In this document: positions 49,358 through 64,000 of the stretch, one piece after another
Numbering within the stretch: the first letter of the stretch is position 1
Layout of the letters: every line of letters starts with the position of its first letter
From: Zarea fungicola
Taxonomy: Eukaryota > Ascomycota > Sordariomycetes > Hypocreales > Cordycipitaceae
Direction: 5' to 3'
DNA: 64,000 nt
Assembly (NCBI GenBank): GCA_900169235.1
Contig: FWCC01000357.1
Coordinates: forward strand, 1 to 64,000
Notes under the pieces: model-generated
Told to the model about the DNA's origin: nothing
The model's database searches: none
What the model saw: the letters and a program-made list of their open reading frames with translations, nothing else
Made by a program: the position numbers and the translations under genes

Positions 49358-52300
49358 TCAACCCTTAGCGTGACATACACCTGGTACTCTGCATATCAAG
49401 GCGTTGGCGGGTTGAGAATTAGTAGAGGAGGCACACCGTTGAATGAGTTTTGAATAAATGACAAAGCATGACTGAAATGAGAAATAGACACAGTACAAGA
49501 TGACCGCCTGAATAGTGGAATGGATTGCGGCGGATTGAGATTTGGAACCGTTCATCTACACTGCACCAGTTCGGATGACAGCACCGACTGGGTCCGACAT
49601 GGACCGTCGCCGCTTCCCTGTCCGCTTGTAAGGGAATGGAGAACCTGACACGGCACCTCTATGAGACGGGAAACAAACCACATTAGGTGGATACTTTGAG
49701 AAAAATGAATCGCTCCGAATATGATGCCGTCAAACTTCGGGTGCTCCATCTTACAAGTTGCTCCTGTTCTGCATTTTCATCTTGGCTCGCCGTCCTCTGT
49801 ACTGATGTGACGGTTCGTATCGTGACGGCTCTGACGTGCCGTTGTTGAAATGTAAATCCTTTCTGTATAATGACGTTCCTTGCCAAGCATTAATTGGACA
49901 TTGCAAATCTATTCTTAGCCTCAGGCGTGGCTTGATGTCACCGCGGTGGCCCGGCGCGTAACTTTGAATCTTAACTGGACGCCGCAGCTTAGCTCTTTTG
50001 AGGCCATTTCCTTGCGGGAAAATCGTCGCGATGAAATAATGCGGTGTGACAAACGGCAGTGTCTGCTTACTTCCAGTATCACATGGTCAAGTGCCGTGAA
50101 TGGGGCCATGACGAGGGGTTAAAGGGACAAGGAACGAACGGTACGTCTGTGCAATGGGATCATTTTGATAGAGTGATGAGAAACGGAACAGAAAGTGACA
50201 TGATGTTTCTATGTTTAGACCGGGAGTGGCTTCTTTTTCAATCTGCATGCATGCTGCAGGTTCCATGGAGCTAATAATGCACATGGCCGGTGGTATCCGG
50301 ATCGGGTAGGATGAACAAATTGCATTCTACTATTTTCCTCGGTATTGGATATCTTACCCTCAACTGCCAAGAACAGCCGTATCATCCGCCTAACGTAGGT
50401 GGCTTTCAAGTAGGCACAGCGTACTGGGCAAAAAAAAAAAGAAATTGCTCGCAGGTTATCACTTTGCAATAGGAGGACGTCCGCTCCTGGCTGAATATTT
50501 CTGCCTCTTTATGAGCATCAGAACAGTCCGAAGAATAAATGTCAGGGTTCCTTTTTCTTTTGACTATCAAGTACCAGGCTTAATCTGGCGTTGATTCCGT
50601 CTCCGTCGCAGACATGTGTTGCAGGGGTTAGAGCTCGGCGCTTGCACTGGGACCAATGAGGGGCCAGAAGTACGTTTTCTGTAACCTCCAGTGTCCCAAG
50701 ATAGCAACACGCTAACGCCATCGACTGCTAGAACGTGGTAAAACATCCCCCTAGCAGCTGTGGCGCAAATTCTATCATCGGCCGTCACTTTTTGGCAGCA
50801 TCGACTGCTGTTTGTGGTGTATAATGGTATAAGGCGGTGTCTTGGTTTCTGTTTGCATTGCCATCGGAGTCGTGCAAGTATACTTCCCACTGTTACAGTA
50901 TGTGTTTCCATGCTATAATGGCCACGATATGAAAACGATTCGGTCCCGACTGTGGGTGCTCAGGCACGGGCAACCTCAGATACGGCTAAAACGAGATGGT
51001 GCTATCAAGTTCAAACAACGCCAAGAGTGCACCGCAAGATTCTCAGCTGAGCCAGTTTTCTGGTAAGGGTAGCCAAGATTGGCAGAAAAAGCCCTTGTTC
51101 GTTTTGGATGATTACATAGATTCCTGCTCCCTGGTAAGTAGTCTCTTTACTCATGGCCCAGAATTGCTTACTCGCAGCACTTTGGACCTGCATCGTCGTG
51201 CAGAAATGGTCTTGTGAGTGCTGCACAAACGGCAGATTTGATGCTATTATTAACTCTTGGGCCGTGGCTTATCACAAAGCTGGAGTGGGTTTGGCCGAAA
51301 ATTTAGTAGAAATGGAACGTGGACTTGGTTGAGATGCATGTGCGTCTAGGACCAATGCCCAAATGGTGGCTTGAGGCGATTTAGCATCGAGTTTGTCCGT
51401 GGGCATACCCTGTTCGTGCGGCAGACGGTGGGATGGGACGGACAGAAACTAGAGCCGACAAGCAAGCCACGTTGTAGTCTTGTCAACTAGTCTGTGACAT
51501 CAGTTTCCGGATCCAACACACTATAAACGTCTGTGAGAGCCACGGTCAATGTCAGGACCGTGGAGTCGAGTTGGGGGAGGAGGAGCCAGCCCCCTGCCCC
51601 TCCTTGGTGGGTGAGTGTATCGAGTCGAGCATGGAATGCGTAACTTGTGGAGGGCCGCAATCCCCAGCCGTGAAGCAGACGAGGGTCCCTAGTCTCTGAG
51701 GCTAATGCAAAGAAGAAAGTTGAGATGGATGACTGTCGGAGGATGAAATGAGGAGGTGGGAACGAAAAATTTCCATGAGGTTGCAGTGTGCATGCAAAGT
51801 GCAGCAATCTAGGGACTTACTCGCAAGCTGCAGTCTACAGCCTGCAAGCGTTCTTTGCCTCTACCTCCTAGGTGCCAATAGCCACCGGCCGGCCACCGCC
51901 AGGTGGTGGCTCACAGCTAAAATACTAGCGTTGCAGGTCAGCCAACTGCAAGCCAGGGTGGGTGACAGCAGTGGGTGTCGGGTCTTTCCCCCATGTTGCA
52001 TGGGCCTGCATGGAGGTGCAGGGCAGTACCTGGTCCGACACGCATTGTCGCACCCGGATTTGAAGTAGCAACTAGAACGCCTGCTATAGAGGCTCCGTGC
52101 AGGCTTCTCCAACCGCCATGGAGTCAGTCCTTGCTTGAGGCTACAAGCCCGTCGCCTCCCATGCTTGTGTCCCATCATTGACTCTACATTCACGTTCCTT
52201 TTTCCTGTTCCGACTTTTTAACTGGCCATTCCCTTTCCTTTCCTTCTCTTTTTAGACTTTTTTTTGGGCCTCTTTCTGCAAGCCACCTTGCCTGTCCCCT

Positions 52301-53368
52301 CAACGCCCAATTTACACGGTTGGCTACCGTTGCATTCTCTTCATCCTTCGTGCGAACACAGCTTCGTTTGTCTACGGCCGGTCCAGACAACACCACACAA
52401 TCGAGCAGTCTGCTTACAGAAAGCTTGGCTCCTCAATAGTCAACGTCATCAGCATCATTCATTCCACTTCCCCCCGCTCAAGCCGGCTAAAGCGGTCCTG
52501 TCGTTTCCGAAGTACAATCCTTTTCAACCGATATCAATTTTAATCAAATAGGCTCTGGCAGTCTACACTTTCATTTACACAACATAAAGTCCGGACAAAT
52601 TACTGAGATTTAACTACATCAATCAAGCTATGAAACTTGGACTGCTCAATCCCCCATCGGCTACCAGACGTTGCTTCAACTTTCACCATCGCTTACAGTG
52701 GTATTACTCGGCTGCTTGAACCGACTTGACCTAGCCAGATCAACCGCTTGAACGCAGCCACTGTACCACGATCCAGTCGAGTGCCAATCTCCAGCTGGCT
52801 GGTCTTATTTGCAGACCCAATACCAAGCCTTTTACCGGACCACGGTCAATCATTCAATCCTCACCAACGCCGAGTGCCAACGAGCCATTTCGGAGCAACC
52901 CAAGAAGTGGGGAGGACGCCGCCAAATCGGGCGTGCCACACACACATCCTTGTACTAGCAAACTTAGCTTCTGCTGGGTCATCTCGTGCCTCTCGCTGTA
53001 CCTGACCAGTTTTTGGGTTGCGGCGACTGACTGGGGGCTCGTTCTAACTGGGCCCGCCACTTCAAGTCCCGGCCTCCACCGGACGCACCTCCACTGAACA
53101 GGACGGCCCGCCCCCCTCTTCGTGGCAAGTATTGGCTGCACGGCATCCTTTCCACTGGTGCAAGCTATACTAATAAGCGCCCAATTCGCTGCTACCCCAG
53201 CCGCACCTCTGCATTGTCCTGCAGCATTCCCACCGTTCTTCCCCGTCTACTCCCCTTCTCTGCTTCTTCGCCTTCCGCACTCTTGGTTTTTGACTTTCTG
53301 TGCCTGGATCTGTCTCATCGCGGCCAACTCGTTTTCTTTTGCTTCTGTAGAGCCAGCGTTTGGCCATC
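49358..53368. other. Large 4-kb intergenic region upstream of noxR
   Basis: The longest gene-free stretch of the window. Frames are all ≤114 codons and lack motifs or splice partners. The last 1.2 kb (52180-53368) is C/T-rich on the plus strand, typical of a long fungal 5' leader. A GCCACC-N7-GGTGGC hairpin sits at 51892-51910. It may contain non-coding RNA or distal regulatory sites, which I cannot confirm. Confidence 0.5.
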
Positions 53369-55278
53369 ATGTCTCTGAAGCTGGTAAGTACATGCAACGG
53401 TTCTTCACCATCACCCCCACCAGTCTTGGACCCCTCGCATTGACCTCATTCTAAGGAAATCGAGACATGGGTGGCGGCCCTCGCACGCTACGATAACAAT
53501 GAATTCGATGATTCCCTCGCCGAGTTTGACAAGATATGTGATACCAGCAAGATTTTGTTCAATATGGGCGTCATCCATGCCACCCTTGGTGAGCACGAGA
53601 AAGCTGTAAGTCTGGCCATGGCTTGATTGCCACACTCCTTGGATGCTAACCTATGCGTATTGCAAAGGTCGAATGTTACCAGCGATCCATCCGCCTCGAC
53701 CAGTATCTCGCAGTCGCATATTTCCAACAAGGTGTTTCCAATTTCCTCCTGGGAGACTTTGAAGAGGCTCTTGCCAATTTCAACGATACCCTCCTCTACC
53801 TTCGCGGCAACACCATGATCGACTATGCTCAGCTAGGCTTGCTTTTCAAACTCTATTCTTGCGAGGTCCTCTTTAACCGTGGTCTTTGCTACATATATCT
53901 TCAGCAAAAAGAGGCCGGTATGCAGGATTTGGCATTCGCTGTCAAGGAAAAAGTTGTTGAAGACCACGACGTCATTGACGATGCGATCCGCGAGGAAGCC
54001 GATGTAAGAACAGTCTAGATTTGGCTGAATTTTCTGTATACTAATCGACCACCAGGGATATACCGTGTTTTCGATTCCTGTCGGAGTTGTATACCGGCCC
54101 AATGAAGCCAAAGTTCGAAATCTGAAGACGAAAGATTACCTTGGCAAGGCAAGATTGGTCGCCGCCTCGGACCGCTCTAATGCCTTTACTGGCTTTGCTG
54201 GATCGGAAATGAAAACTGTTGGTTCAAGTTGCCAGCTCATATGGAACCCAAGCTGACATGGTTATAGGCTGCCAAGACTGAAGTAAAAGACGACCGACCG
54301 GCTGACAACATTTCGTTTGCTGCTACCAACTTGGTAAAGCCCGGTATCCAGTCGCGAAGACAACAATCGGAGCCACCGAGCAGCAGCCGCAATGTATTCC
54401 CTCCCACCCCCCCTCCCGAGAACGATCGTGGCCCGTCCCGTGGCGCTTCCGTCCGTAGCGGTGCCAGACCGATGCTCGCGAGGTTAAACATCCAGTCGCA
54501 AGAGTCTAATCGCAAGTACGAGAAGGCTTCCCCTCCGGATGCCGGACGCACACCGCTTGTCACTCGCTCAGCATCGAGTGCCCTGCCCTCCCGGGGTTTC
54601 TCTCAAAGAGAGCCACCACCGATGCAGCGCCGACCTACCAAGACGATTGAAGAAGACGCCTATCCGAGCGAAGTATACGATATGTATTCAGGGCGCAAGT
54701 CGAGAGATTCAAGAGCAGGAGGCGGCGGCAGTCGACAGGATAGCCGTAGAAGGCAACAACGATATGAGGAAGAGGAAGACGTTGGATCCGACTATGACGA
54801 CGGTTCCCTGGATGGAGCTGAATTCGAGATGGTATCAAACAACCGACGCGGTCCCAGCTCTGTGTCCAACGCCTCCCGCAACACATCAAGGCGCCCTGAT
54901 GTACGCAAGTTCCGCGTCAAGGTACATGCCGAAGACGTGCGCTACATTATGATTGGTGGTGCTGTCGAGTTCCCCGACTTTGTTGACCGCATTCGAGACA
55001 AGTTTGGTCTACGCAACCGCTTCAAGCTCAAGATGAAGGACGAGGACATGCCTGATGGTGATATGATAACCATGGGGGACCAAGATGATTTGGACATGGC
55101 CATGATGAGTGCCAAAGAAATTGCAAAGAGGCAAAGACAAGATATCGGAAAGATGGAGGTGAGTTTTCCACCACATAATGACGTGGACTGTCTTCTAGTC
55201 GTTGCCCCATGGCTTGGGGTTGCTATTGAGGAACCAATAACTAACCAAGTAATTTAGGTTTGGGTTTTTGACGTTTAG
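53369..55278 (+). CDS. noxR: NADPH oxidase regulator NoxR (p67phox-like)
   Basis: Activator of fungal NADPH oxidases NoxA/NoxB, acting with RacA to control reactive oxygen at hyphal tips, development and, in some species, host interaction. Six exons: 53369-53383, 53456-53605, 53668-54003, 54056-54217, 54268-55158 and 55258-55278, giving 524 residues. Four TPRs occupy ~1-165 (LFNMGVIHATLGEHEKAVECY, AYFQQGVSNFLLGDFEEALANF). A conserved segment after them (GYTVFSIPVGVVYRP) is the putative oxidase-activation region. The middle is disordered with a Pro-rich FPPTPPPEND motif. A PB1 domain lies near 433-510 (FRVKVHAEDVRYIMI, KDEDMPDGDMITMGDQDDL). First and last exons are very short (five and six codons plus stop). 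A 4-kb upstream region precedes it. Confidence 0.94.
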
Positions 55279-55836
55279 ACTTTGGACCAATCCTATACCC
55301 CTAAGTGCAGCGCAGCCACCTGCCGCATTGGTTCCAATTTGATTTTTTGATTTTTTTTGGACTTTATTTCCGTTTATGTTTTGCATCTTCTTTCCCATCT
55401 TTCCTGCTCCTTTACTTACATTTTCTTGTCGGTATATCCTGCTTTGTCGAGGCCCCATCTTGTATCATATTACTTCCTTTACACCTTTACACCTTTTTTT
55501 CTTCATCACTGACTCTGGTCGTTCATTGCGGATATACACAATACTTTCACAACATCTAACGACTTAATGGTTTCATTTACCCTTCAAGGGACTAGGCATA
55601 CTTTCCATACTTCACATCTCTCTGGAATTTCAGTCAATTCGCCACTGAGCCACCATAATATAAAAGCATTTTTCATTTGTTGTAAATTGATTGCATGCTT
55701 CTGCACAGCTACTATCCCCTTGAAAGTGTTGTATGAGTAGATTTTTGGGTATATTTAGTAGTGGTACATGATATATGATAAATGATGGATGGTACACGAT
55801 GAAGCTAATTTACATCTTGATCAGTCCACATGCCTT
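55279..55836. other. Convergent intergenic region
   Basis: 3' UTRs of noxR and of the mitochondrial glutamyl-tRNA synthetase. T-rich on the plus strand near 55340-55500. No gene seen. Confidence 0.5.
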
Positions 55837-58950
<3,114 letters not shown>

Positions 58951-61900
58951 ATGCTCGCCAATTCCTCCGAAGTAGGCCAAAAGGGTGGTGCTGGCCCTAC
59001 CACTACCCAAAGCACCCAACCGCAGTATGGACGTTCCAGCCTCGACCGGGAGCGCTCCAACGGCCTGCAGCCCCCCAACGGCGGCGGTTCGAATGCCGCC
59101 TCTGGACGCAATCTCTCCTCATCAGTCATGTCTTTTGGCCCGCGCGGAAGCAGTCTGAATCCGAGCGCCGCACCTGGTAGCTTCAGTTCCGAGCTTCGGA
59201 GTCAGATGATGTCGAGCCGCGCAGGTAGCAGGCTCGATGTCGGCTCCGTGTATAACGGCGCCGCCATGGACAAAGTTCTCGAAGAAGGTCCCGACTACGC
59301 ATCGGAGCAGAAGCTGTTACAGCTCAAGGACAAGCTTAGCCGCGAGATGAAGATCAAGGAGGGCAGTGAGAACATGCTCGAGGCTCTCAATGTGAAAAAA
59401 GCCAAGCAGACCAAGGATCAGCGTCTGAGGGTCGAGGCAGAACTGAGTGCCAGCAACTTGCGCATCCGGGAACTACGACTCAAGATTTCAGATACCCAGC
59501 AGCAACATAAGCGGCCCGCTACGCCCACTCGGAAATGGACCCAGGAGAGCAACGGCACTGGTTCCAACCAGAGTCCCGCCAAATCGGCGGCCGGCGAATC
59601 CGACATTGATGAATCTACCGAAAGCCCTTCGTTTGCGCTGGCAGAGCTGCTGCAGGCTCTCGAGGTGGAGGGCATGATGCCGGAGTACTACGTCGGCCGC
59701 GCCAATCAGCTTGTTGGCTTGTTCAAGAGACATCCTGCCATCAAGTATGACTTGGTGTGGTCCATCTTTGGCTTGCGGATGCAAATGATGCTTCTTAGTG
59801 AGAGCCGAGAAGTGGTCGCCGCCGGCTATCGAGTCACGCGATATGCCATTTCCGATTTGGCTTCACTCAAGAAGATTCGAGATCTCAATACAGACTTCTT
59901 AGTCGTCCGATCACTCAATAACTACCGCAAAGCTGATGTAGAGCGCGAGCAGGCTCTTAAATTTGTCAGGGCCTTTCTTGATGTCAAAGATGGTGTCAAG
60001 GAAATTTCCAGGGCGGTAGTGCGAACCATCGTCGCCGTGGCCGAACAGGGCGACGATCGGCGGTCAACTGTTCCCGCCATCGATCAAAATGTAGATCGAC
60101 TGCGCCCCATTTGCATAGAGACCCTGGCCGAGATTCTTGTCAAGGATCCTGCATTGCTAGTAGCATCAGGTGGTCTTGGTCCGCTATCTGATTGCCTCTC
60201 CGAAGGCTCATACAAGGCGTCTGAAAGTTTGACTGCGGCGTTTCTTTTCCTACTTGACACGCCGCAGAAGCGCAAATATCTCCAGCCCAGTTACGGCCTG
60301 GATGCGCTCTTTACGGCATTTACAGACCCTCTAGGCACCAACGAAATCATCTTGAAGCAAAGTTGTCGCGCTGTCTCCGTTGCTATGAGATCATGGTCCG
60401 GCATCATGACGCTCAGTATGTTCGACTTTAGGCCGATACGATCGCTCATCTATAGCATGCTTCTTCCGAGCGAATTCGTGAGGGAGACGGTGCTGGACCT
60501 CTTGTTCTCTATACTGCGAATCAAGCCGCCGGCCTGGGCGACTTCGTTCCTGGCCGGCCGTCGGCTGACGACGTATGGCCGCGTTGCAAACTTGAAGTCT
60601 GGCAACTCAAAAGAAAAGTCCTCGCCGTACATGGAGGAGGATGGAAGTGAGCAAAATTTTGTCGAGCACTACACAGCCCTCCTTCTCGCTATTCTTATCA
60701 AGTCCGGGCTGCTGAATAGCCTGCTACATATTGCTCAGACTGAGGAGGATCCCATGTTGAAGCGCAAAACGTCATTGCTAGTCTCTGAGGTACTCAAGCT
60801 TGCCAGTCGACTTTTGCCACCCGCCTGGAGCGCGGAGCTTCAGCTACTGCCGGAGCTATTCAAAGCAGCGGCTAACTTTGACAATGAGGATCACTTTGTG
60901 GCATCTAGCATCGTATATCAGATCAGCAGCGTGAGTAGAACACTGTACAGAAGCGCACCTTCAGAAACCATGGCTGGCATATTGCCTTCCAGCGATAGCA
61001 TGGTCGATTTGGCGGCTTTGGAGGGGCAGCCCCGAGCCACAAACGCCCTAGTCCTCGACGATACAACGTTCCGACAGCTTTTGATTGACTCTGGTGTTCT
61101 CAACAGCTCCAATTATGCGAAGTGGGACTGGGATGCTATTATGAAAATTATCAATGGGCCATTGCAAAACGGCAAACGGTTGGACGAAGTGGTCCGAGCA
61201 TCAAAGTGGATGAAGCGAATCATGAGCTTCTATCGGCCCTTCAAATACAAGTTTTCCGAAGTCAAAAATACGCGCAATACGCAAAAGTATGTACGCGCTG
61301 GCTGTGCTCTTATGCACTCGCTGCTCCAATCCAACGAGGGTGTCGGTATCCTATCAGACAGCAAGCTCGTTCGGCAAATGGCTGAGTGCCTCGCACAATG
61401 CGACCCGACAAGTGGGCTTACAGCCCAGTTCCCGTTGTTTGCCAAGGACCGTCTGACCGACACACTTTGCAACGGGTATTTCGCCATGTTGGGCGTCTTG
61501 ACTGGCGATCCCAAGGGTCTCATGCTTCTCGAGCGATGGAAAATGTTCAACATGATGTATCATATTGTCGACTTGAAGCAACGGCCAGACCTGATTAAGC
61601 TGCTGCTTACTAACTTTGACTACACCCTCCAAGGACACCATCGTGTGTTGCTCGCAAAGGCCTTGACTGCAGGTAGCAAGGATATCCGAATCTACGCAAC
61701 AGATGTCCTGCGCAAATGCACACTCCGCCACCCAGTTGCTTCAAATGCCCTGGGGGATGTCAGTGACTCCCGGTGGGCTATTCAGCTTCTGTCGACGCAG
61801 CTTTATGATCCTGAGATTGATGTATGCGCAACGGCTGTCAAGATTCTGGAAAAGGCTTGCAACCGAAAAACATATCTGGAGTATGTTGTTGAATGTAGAC

Positions 61901-63252
61901 CGGCATTGGACCACCTTGGCGAAATCGGTGCGCCTCTGCTGCTGCGTTTCCTCTCTACATCAATTGGATACCACTATCTAGACGGTCTGGATTATATCAG
62001 CAATGAAATGGATGACTGGTTCTTGGGTAGAAACGACAGTTATGTCAGCGTCATCGAAGCCTCTCTTGCCAAGTCGTTTCTGGTCGAAGCAGATGAGCAA
62101 GGGAATCAATCGGGCATGTTTGACGAAGCCGAGACTGAGGCGGAATTCCACGACAGCCACATGCCACCTCACTTTTACCGTGAGTTGACAAGGACAAAGG
62201 AAGGATGCAAGCTTCTGCGAGACAAGGGACATTTTGACGAATTTGCTGCCACGATACTTGAGCATGGAATGCAAGCCGAGGACCCGGAGCTAATCACCAA
62301 AGTCAAGGGTTGCATGTGGGCTGTCGGCAACGTCGGGTGCATGGAGCTTGGGGCACCATTTCTGGAAGGAAGCGATGTGGTTGAACAGATTCTGAAGATT
62401 GCAGAATCACACGAGGTCATGAGTCTCCGCGGCACAGCCTTTTTCGTCCTCGGTCTCATTTCCCGCTCAACGCACGGCCTGGAGATTCTGTCGGAGCATG
62501 GATGGGATTCTAGCACGAATTCCATGGGCAACTCGCTCGGTTTCTGCATCCCCACTGATCTCACCAAGCTGCTATCGCTGAAGCCATGGGACTACATTGC
62601 ATCCACGGCCATTACACTGCCGAGGACCCAGCGGACGGTGCAGGAGGCACCGCCCACGCCGCCACCCGCAGGCCCAAGAGACACGACCGACGTGCCGCCT
62701 CTGGCCACGGACGAAGAAGTCAATTCGCGTATTGTCGAGCTTCTCGTAGAATTAGGCAACACGGTCACGTACAAAAAGGCCGTGGTTGAGCTACAAAAGC
62801 TTAAGCAGCGCAAACCCTCGGCGTTTCGCAGTACCGACTTTTTCAAATATGTCATGGGTCGGCTGGAGTGGAATCGCTACCGGCTCGGCGTGCGCAGGAT
62901 GGTGATTGACATGTTTGATAAAAATGTCATGCGGCAGATTGTATTTGATGAGGAGTCTGAGGAGTCTGCGGAGTCTGAGGAGGATGAGAGCAGCAGTGAG
63001 GAAGAGGAAGACTCGGACGAAGAGGACGAGGCCATTTCGCGGCGCGCGCAAAAGGAGGAGCAGGAGCGTCAGAAACTTCACCCACCAAGGAGGAATGGCA
63101 AAGATGGGGACGATGATGACGAGGAAGGTGATTCGAGTGGCCGCAGTTTGAGCGATGACAATAGAACCGAGAGGCAACGAAGTGTCAGCGAACCGACGGA
63201 ATATCTACGAAACAGCATGCTGCCTCCGCCTCTTAACCTGGGAGGTCGCTGA
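58951..63252 (+). CDS. TORC2 subunit, Rictor/Ste20/Avo3 homologue
   Basis: Rapamycin-insensitive companion of TOR, a scaffold of TOR complex 2 that controls AGC kinases, actin and membrane homeostasis. A 1433-residue single-exon protein, within the range of fungal homologues. The N-terminal ~100 residues are Ser/Gly-rich. An HR1-like coiled coil follows (~115-185, EQKLLQLKDKLSREMKIKEGSENML). The Rictor N-terminal ARM-like region starts near LLQALEVEGMMPEYYVGRANQL. Conserved mid and C-terminal segments include SWSGIMTLSMFDFRPIRSL, GHHRVLLAKALTAG, PHFYRELTRTKEGCKLL, KGCMWAVGNVGCMELG and GTAFFVLGLISRSTHG. A very acidic stretch (EESEESAESEEDESSSEEEED) near residue 1340 precedes the basic end. Lack of introns over 4.3 kb contrasts with most neighbours. 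Confidence 0.93.
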   Translation: MLANSSEVGQKGGAGPTTTQSTQPQYGRSSLDRERSNGLQPPNGGGSNAASGRNLSSSVMSFGPRGSSLNPSAAPGSFSSELRSQMMSSRAGSRLDVGSVYNGAAMDKVLEEGPDYASEQKLLQLKDKLSREMKIKEGSENMLEALNVKKAKQTKDQRLRVEAELSASNLRIRELRLKISDTQQQHKRPATPTRKWTQESNGTGSNQSPAKSAAGESDIDESTESPSFALAELLQALEVEGMMPEYYVGRANQLVGLFKRHPAIKYDLVWSIFGLRMQMMLLSESREVVAAGYRVTRYAISDLASLKKIRDLNTDFLVVRSLNNYRKADVEREQALKFVRAFLDVKDGVKEISRAVVRTIVAVAEQGDDRRSTVPAIDQNVDRLRPICIETLAEILVKDPALLVASGGLGPLSDCLSEGSYKASESLTAAFLFLLDTPQKRKYLQPSYGLDALFTAFTDPLGTNEIILKQSCRAVSVAMRSWSGIMTLSMFDFRPIRSLIYSMLLPSEFVRETVLDLLFSILRIKPPAWATSFLAGRRLTTYGRVANLKSGNSKEKSSPYMEEDGSEQNFVEHYTALLLAILIKSGLLNSLLHIAQTEEDPMLKRKTSLLVSEVLKLASRLLPPAWSAELQLLPELFKAAANFDNEDHFVASSIVYQISSVSRTLYRSAPSETMAGILPSSDSMVDLAALEGQPRATNALVLDDTTFRQLLIDSGVLNSSNYAKWDWDAIMKIINGPLQNGKRLDEVVRASKWMKRIMSFYRPFKYKFSEVKNTRNTQKYVRAGCALMHSLLQSNEGVGILSDSKLVRQMAECLAQCDPTSGLTAQFPLFAKDRLTDTLCNGYFAMLGVLTGDPKGLMLLERWKMFNMMYHIVDLKQRPDLIKLLLTNFDYTLQGHHRVLLAKALTAGSKDIRIYATDVLRKCTLRHPVASNALGDVSDSRWAIQLLSTQLYDPEIDVCATAVKILEKACNRKTYLEYVVECRPALDHLGEIGAPLLLRFLSTSIGYHYLDGLDYISNEMDDWFLGRNDSYVSVIEASLAKSFLVEADEQGNQSGMFDEAETEAEFHDSHMPPHFYRELTRTKEGCKLLRDKGHFDEFAATILEHGMQAEDPELITKVKGCMWAVGNVGCMELGAPFLEGSDVVEQILKIAESHEVMSLRGTAFFVLGLISRSTHGLEILSEHGWDSSTNSMGNSLGFCIPTDLTKLLSLKPWDYIASTAITLPRTQRTVQEAPPTPPPAGPRDTTDVPPLATDEEVNSRIVELLVELGNTVTYKKAVVELQKLKQRKPSAFRSTDFFKYVMGRLEWNRYRLGVRRMVIDMFDKNVMRQIVFDEESEESAESEEDESSSEEEEDSDEEDEAISRRAQKEEQERQKLHPPRRNGKDGDDDDEEGDSSGRSLSDDNRTERQRSVSEPTEYLRNSMLPPPLNLGGR

Positions 63253-63888
63253 GGCTTTCTGTCAAAAACACTCATTTTCGCACACAGGCAGACACGTACA
63301 GAGCAGATGTTTATACAACATATTACATGTTTTATTTTTTTATCTTTCTTTGTCGTTTTGTATTTATTTGTGATTTTCGTGTTTCTTGTCGGCAGCACAG
63401 CATGGCGTCAAGGGCAAATCTAGGGAGAAAGAAAATTGATTAGGCATGCTCAAAGGCAGGCAACTTTTGCGGAGCATGTGAAATTTTGTTCATATTCATT
63501 TGGACGAAGACGAAAACACAGAGCTGCCAACAAAATAGATGTTTTGAGAAAACATTTGCGCGCCTGGTTTTTAGCAGCTTCAACATGTATTTGATTCTTT
63601 ATCGGTTGGGTTTTAAATAAAGTTTTCACGTTTCAAAAATCTCCTTGGATTCTTTGTAGTCTGGAGAAGTGGCATGTTGGTATTTCATTGAAGCGTCATC
63701 GGAGGTCAGAGACAGTCCGCGGCCAACCGCCAATGACCGACCCCACAGTATGGGGTGAGTGAAATATAGCGACTTTTGATTTTGTCAGCACATTTCTTGG
63801 CCTATTAATCTTTGCCGTTTCCTCATTTCATCTTTGATTGAACAAGTATCAATTCCGTTCTGAAAATCATTTCAAATTACTACAAGTC
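63253..63888. other. Intergenic between Rictor and HMP-P kinase genes
   Basis: T-rich 3' UTR of the Rictor gene followed by the promoter of the next gene. I looked for a TPP riboswitch because the next gene belongs to thiamine metabolism; the conserved CUGAGA-type core is not seen. Confidence 0.5.
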
Positions 63889-63941
63889 ATGGCTCAAGGC
63901 AGGGTGCTGGTTGTCGCTGGCTCCGACCCTTCTGGCGGGGC
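63889..63941 (+). CDS. Hydroxymethylpyrimidine (phosphate) kinase, first exon only
   Basis: Partial gene cut by the window end. The first exon encodes MAQGRVLVVAGSDPSGGA, then a GTAGGT donor at 63942. The AGSDPSGGAG-type motif is the nucleotide and substrate loop that opens ThiD/Thi20-type HMP and HMP-P kinases of thiamine biosynthesis. The rest, including any fused TenA-like domain as in yeast Thi20/21, lies beyond the window. The call rests on 18 residues plus the correct phase, so it is moderately sure. Confidence 0.75.
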
Positions 63942-64000
63942 GTAGGTTTACACATGATTCTTTTTCTGCTCTGGTTTATTCTTTGCTTGTTTTTATTGGG

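Noticed and set aside
63253..63888. Possible TPP riboswitch before the HMP-P kinase gene
   Set aside because: The conserved TPP aptamer core sequences are not visible in this stretch.

Overview
The window looks like nuclear DNA of a filamentous ascomycete, most likely a sordariomycete and perhaps Hypocreales (inference). Almost every multi-exon gene has 45-110 nt introns with GTAAGT-type donors, CTAAC-type branch sites and YAG acceptors. The gene set is typical of such fungi: NoxR, Rictor-type TORC2 subunit, peroxisomal uricase, NADP-type prephenate dehydrogenase, Zn2Cys6 regulators, and EthD and DUF4419 proteins. I rebuilt gene models by hand from splice signals and reading-frame continuity; exon coordinates are in each entry. 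Homology calls rest on recognised motifs, not database searches.

Layout. 0.4-2.4 kb: ribosomal protein eL34 and a small unknown protein, both on minus. 3.6-7.8 kb: a FAR1-type DNA-binding protein and a Zn2Cys6 regulator. 9.7-12.4 kb: an F-box protein behind a G-poor leader with four palindromic repeats. 13-21.9 kb: an accessory stretch with an MDR oxidoreductase, an EthD protein, a Zn2Cys6 regulator, a small membrane protein and a sterol desaturase/SDR fusion; it resembles a small metabolic cluster without a backbone synthase. 23-28 kb: rad9, an RCC1-repeat protein and prephenate dehydrogenase. 29.4-32.7 kb: a secreted DUF4419 protein and an unknown gene interrupted by an in-frame amber codon. 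34.3-39.6 kb: an Mpv17/PMP22 membrane protein, ESCRT-II Vps22 and a CaaX-ended type A DnaJ. 40.3-43.3 kb: a large TPR/ankyrin protein ending in a TIR/HET-like domain. 44.3 kb: a tRNA-Asn gene. 45.4-49.4 kb: uricase, mitochondrial uL13 and the SOD1 copper chaperone. 53.4-63.9 kb: noxR, mitochondrial glutamyl-tRNA synthetase, the Rictor homologue and the first exon of an HMP-P kinase cut by the window end.

The most striking observation is the tRNA-Asn(GUU) at 44327-44475. Its anticodon stem is split between positions 28 and 29 by a 75-nt segment carrying a GTAAGT donor, a perfect TACTAAC branch site and a CAG acceptor. Exact GT-AG excision gives a perfect cloverleaf. This is a spliceosome-style intron in a tRNA gene, at a site and with signals unlike ordinary tRNA introns. 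Second-tier items are the TPR/ankyrin/TIR-HET protein, the amber-interrupted gene, the palindrome-bearing leader and the backbone-less cluster.
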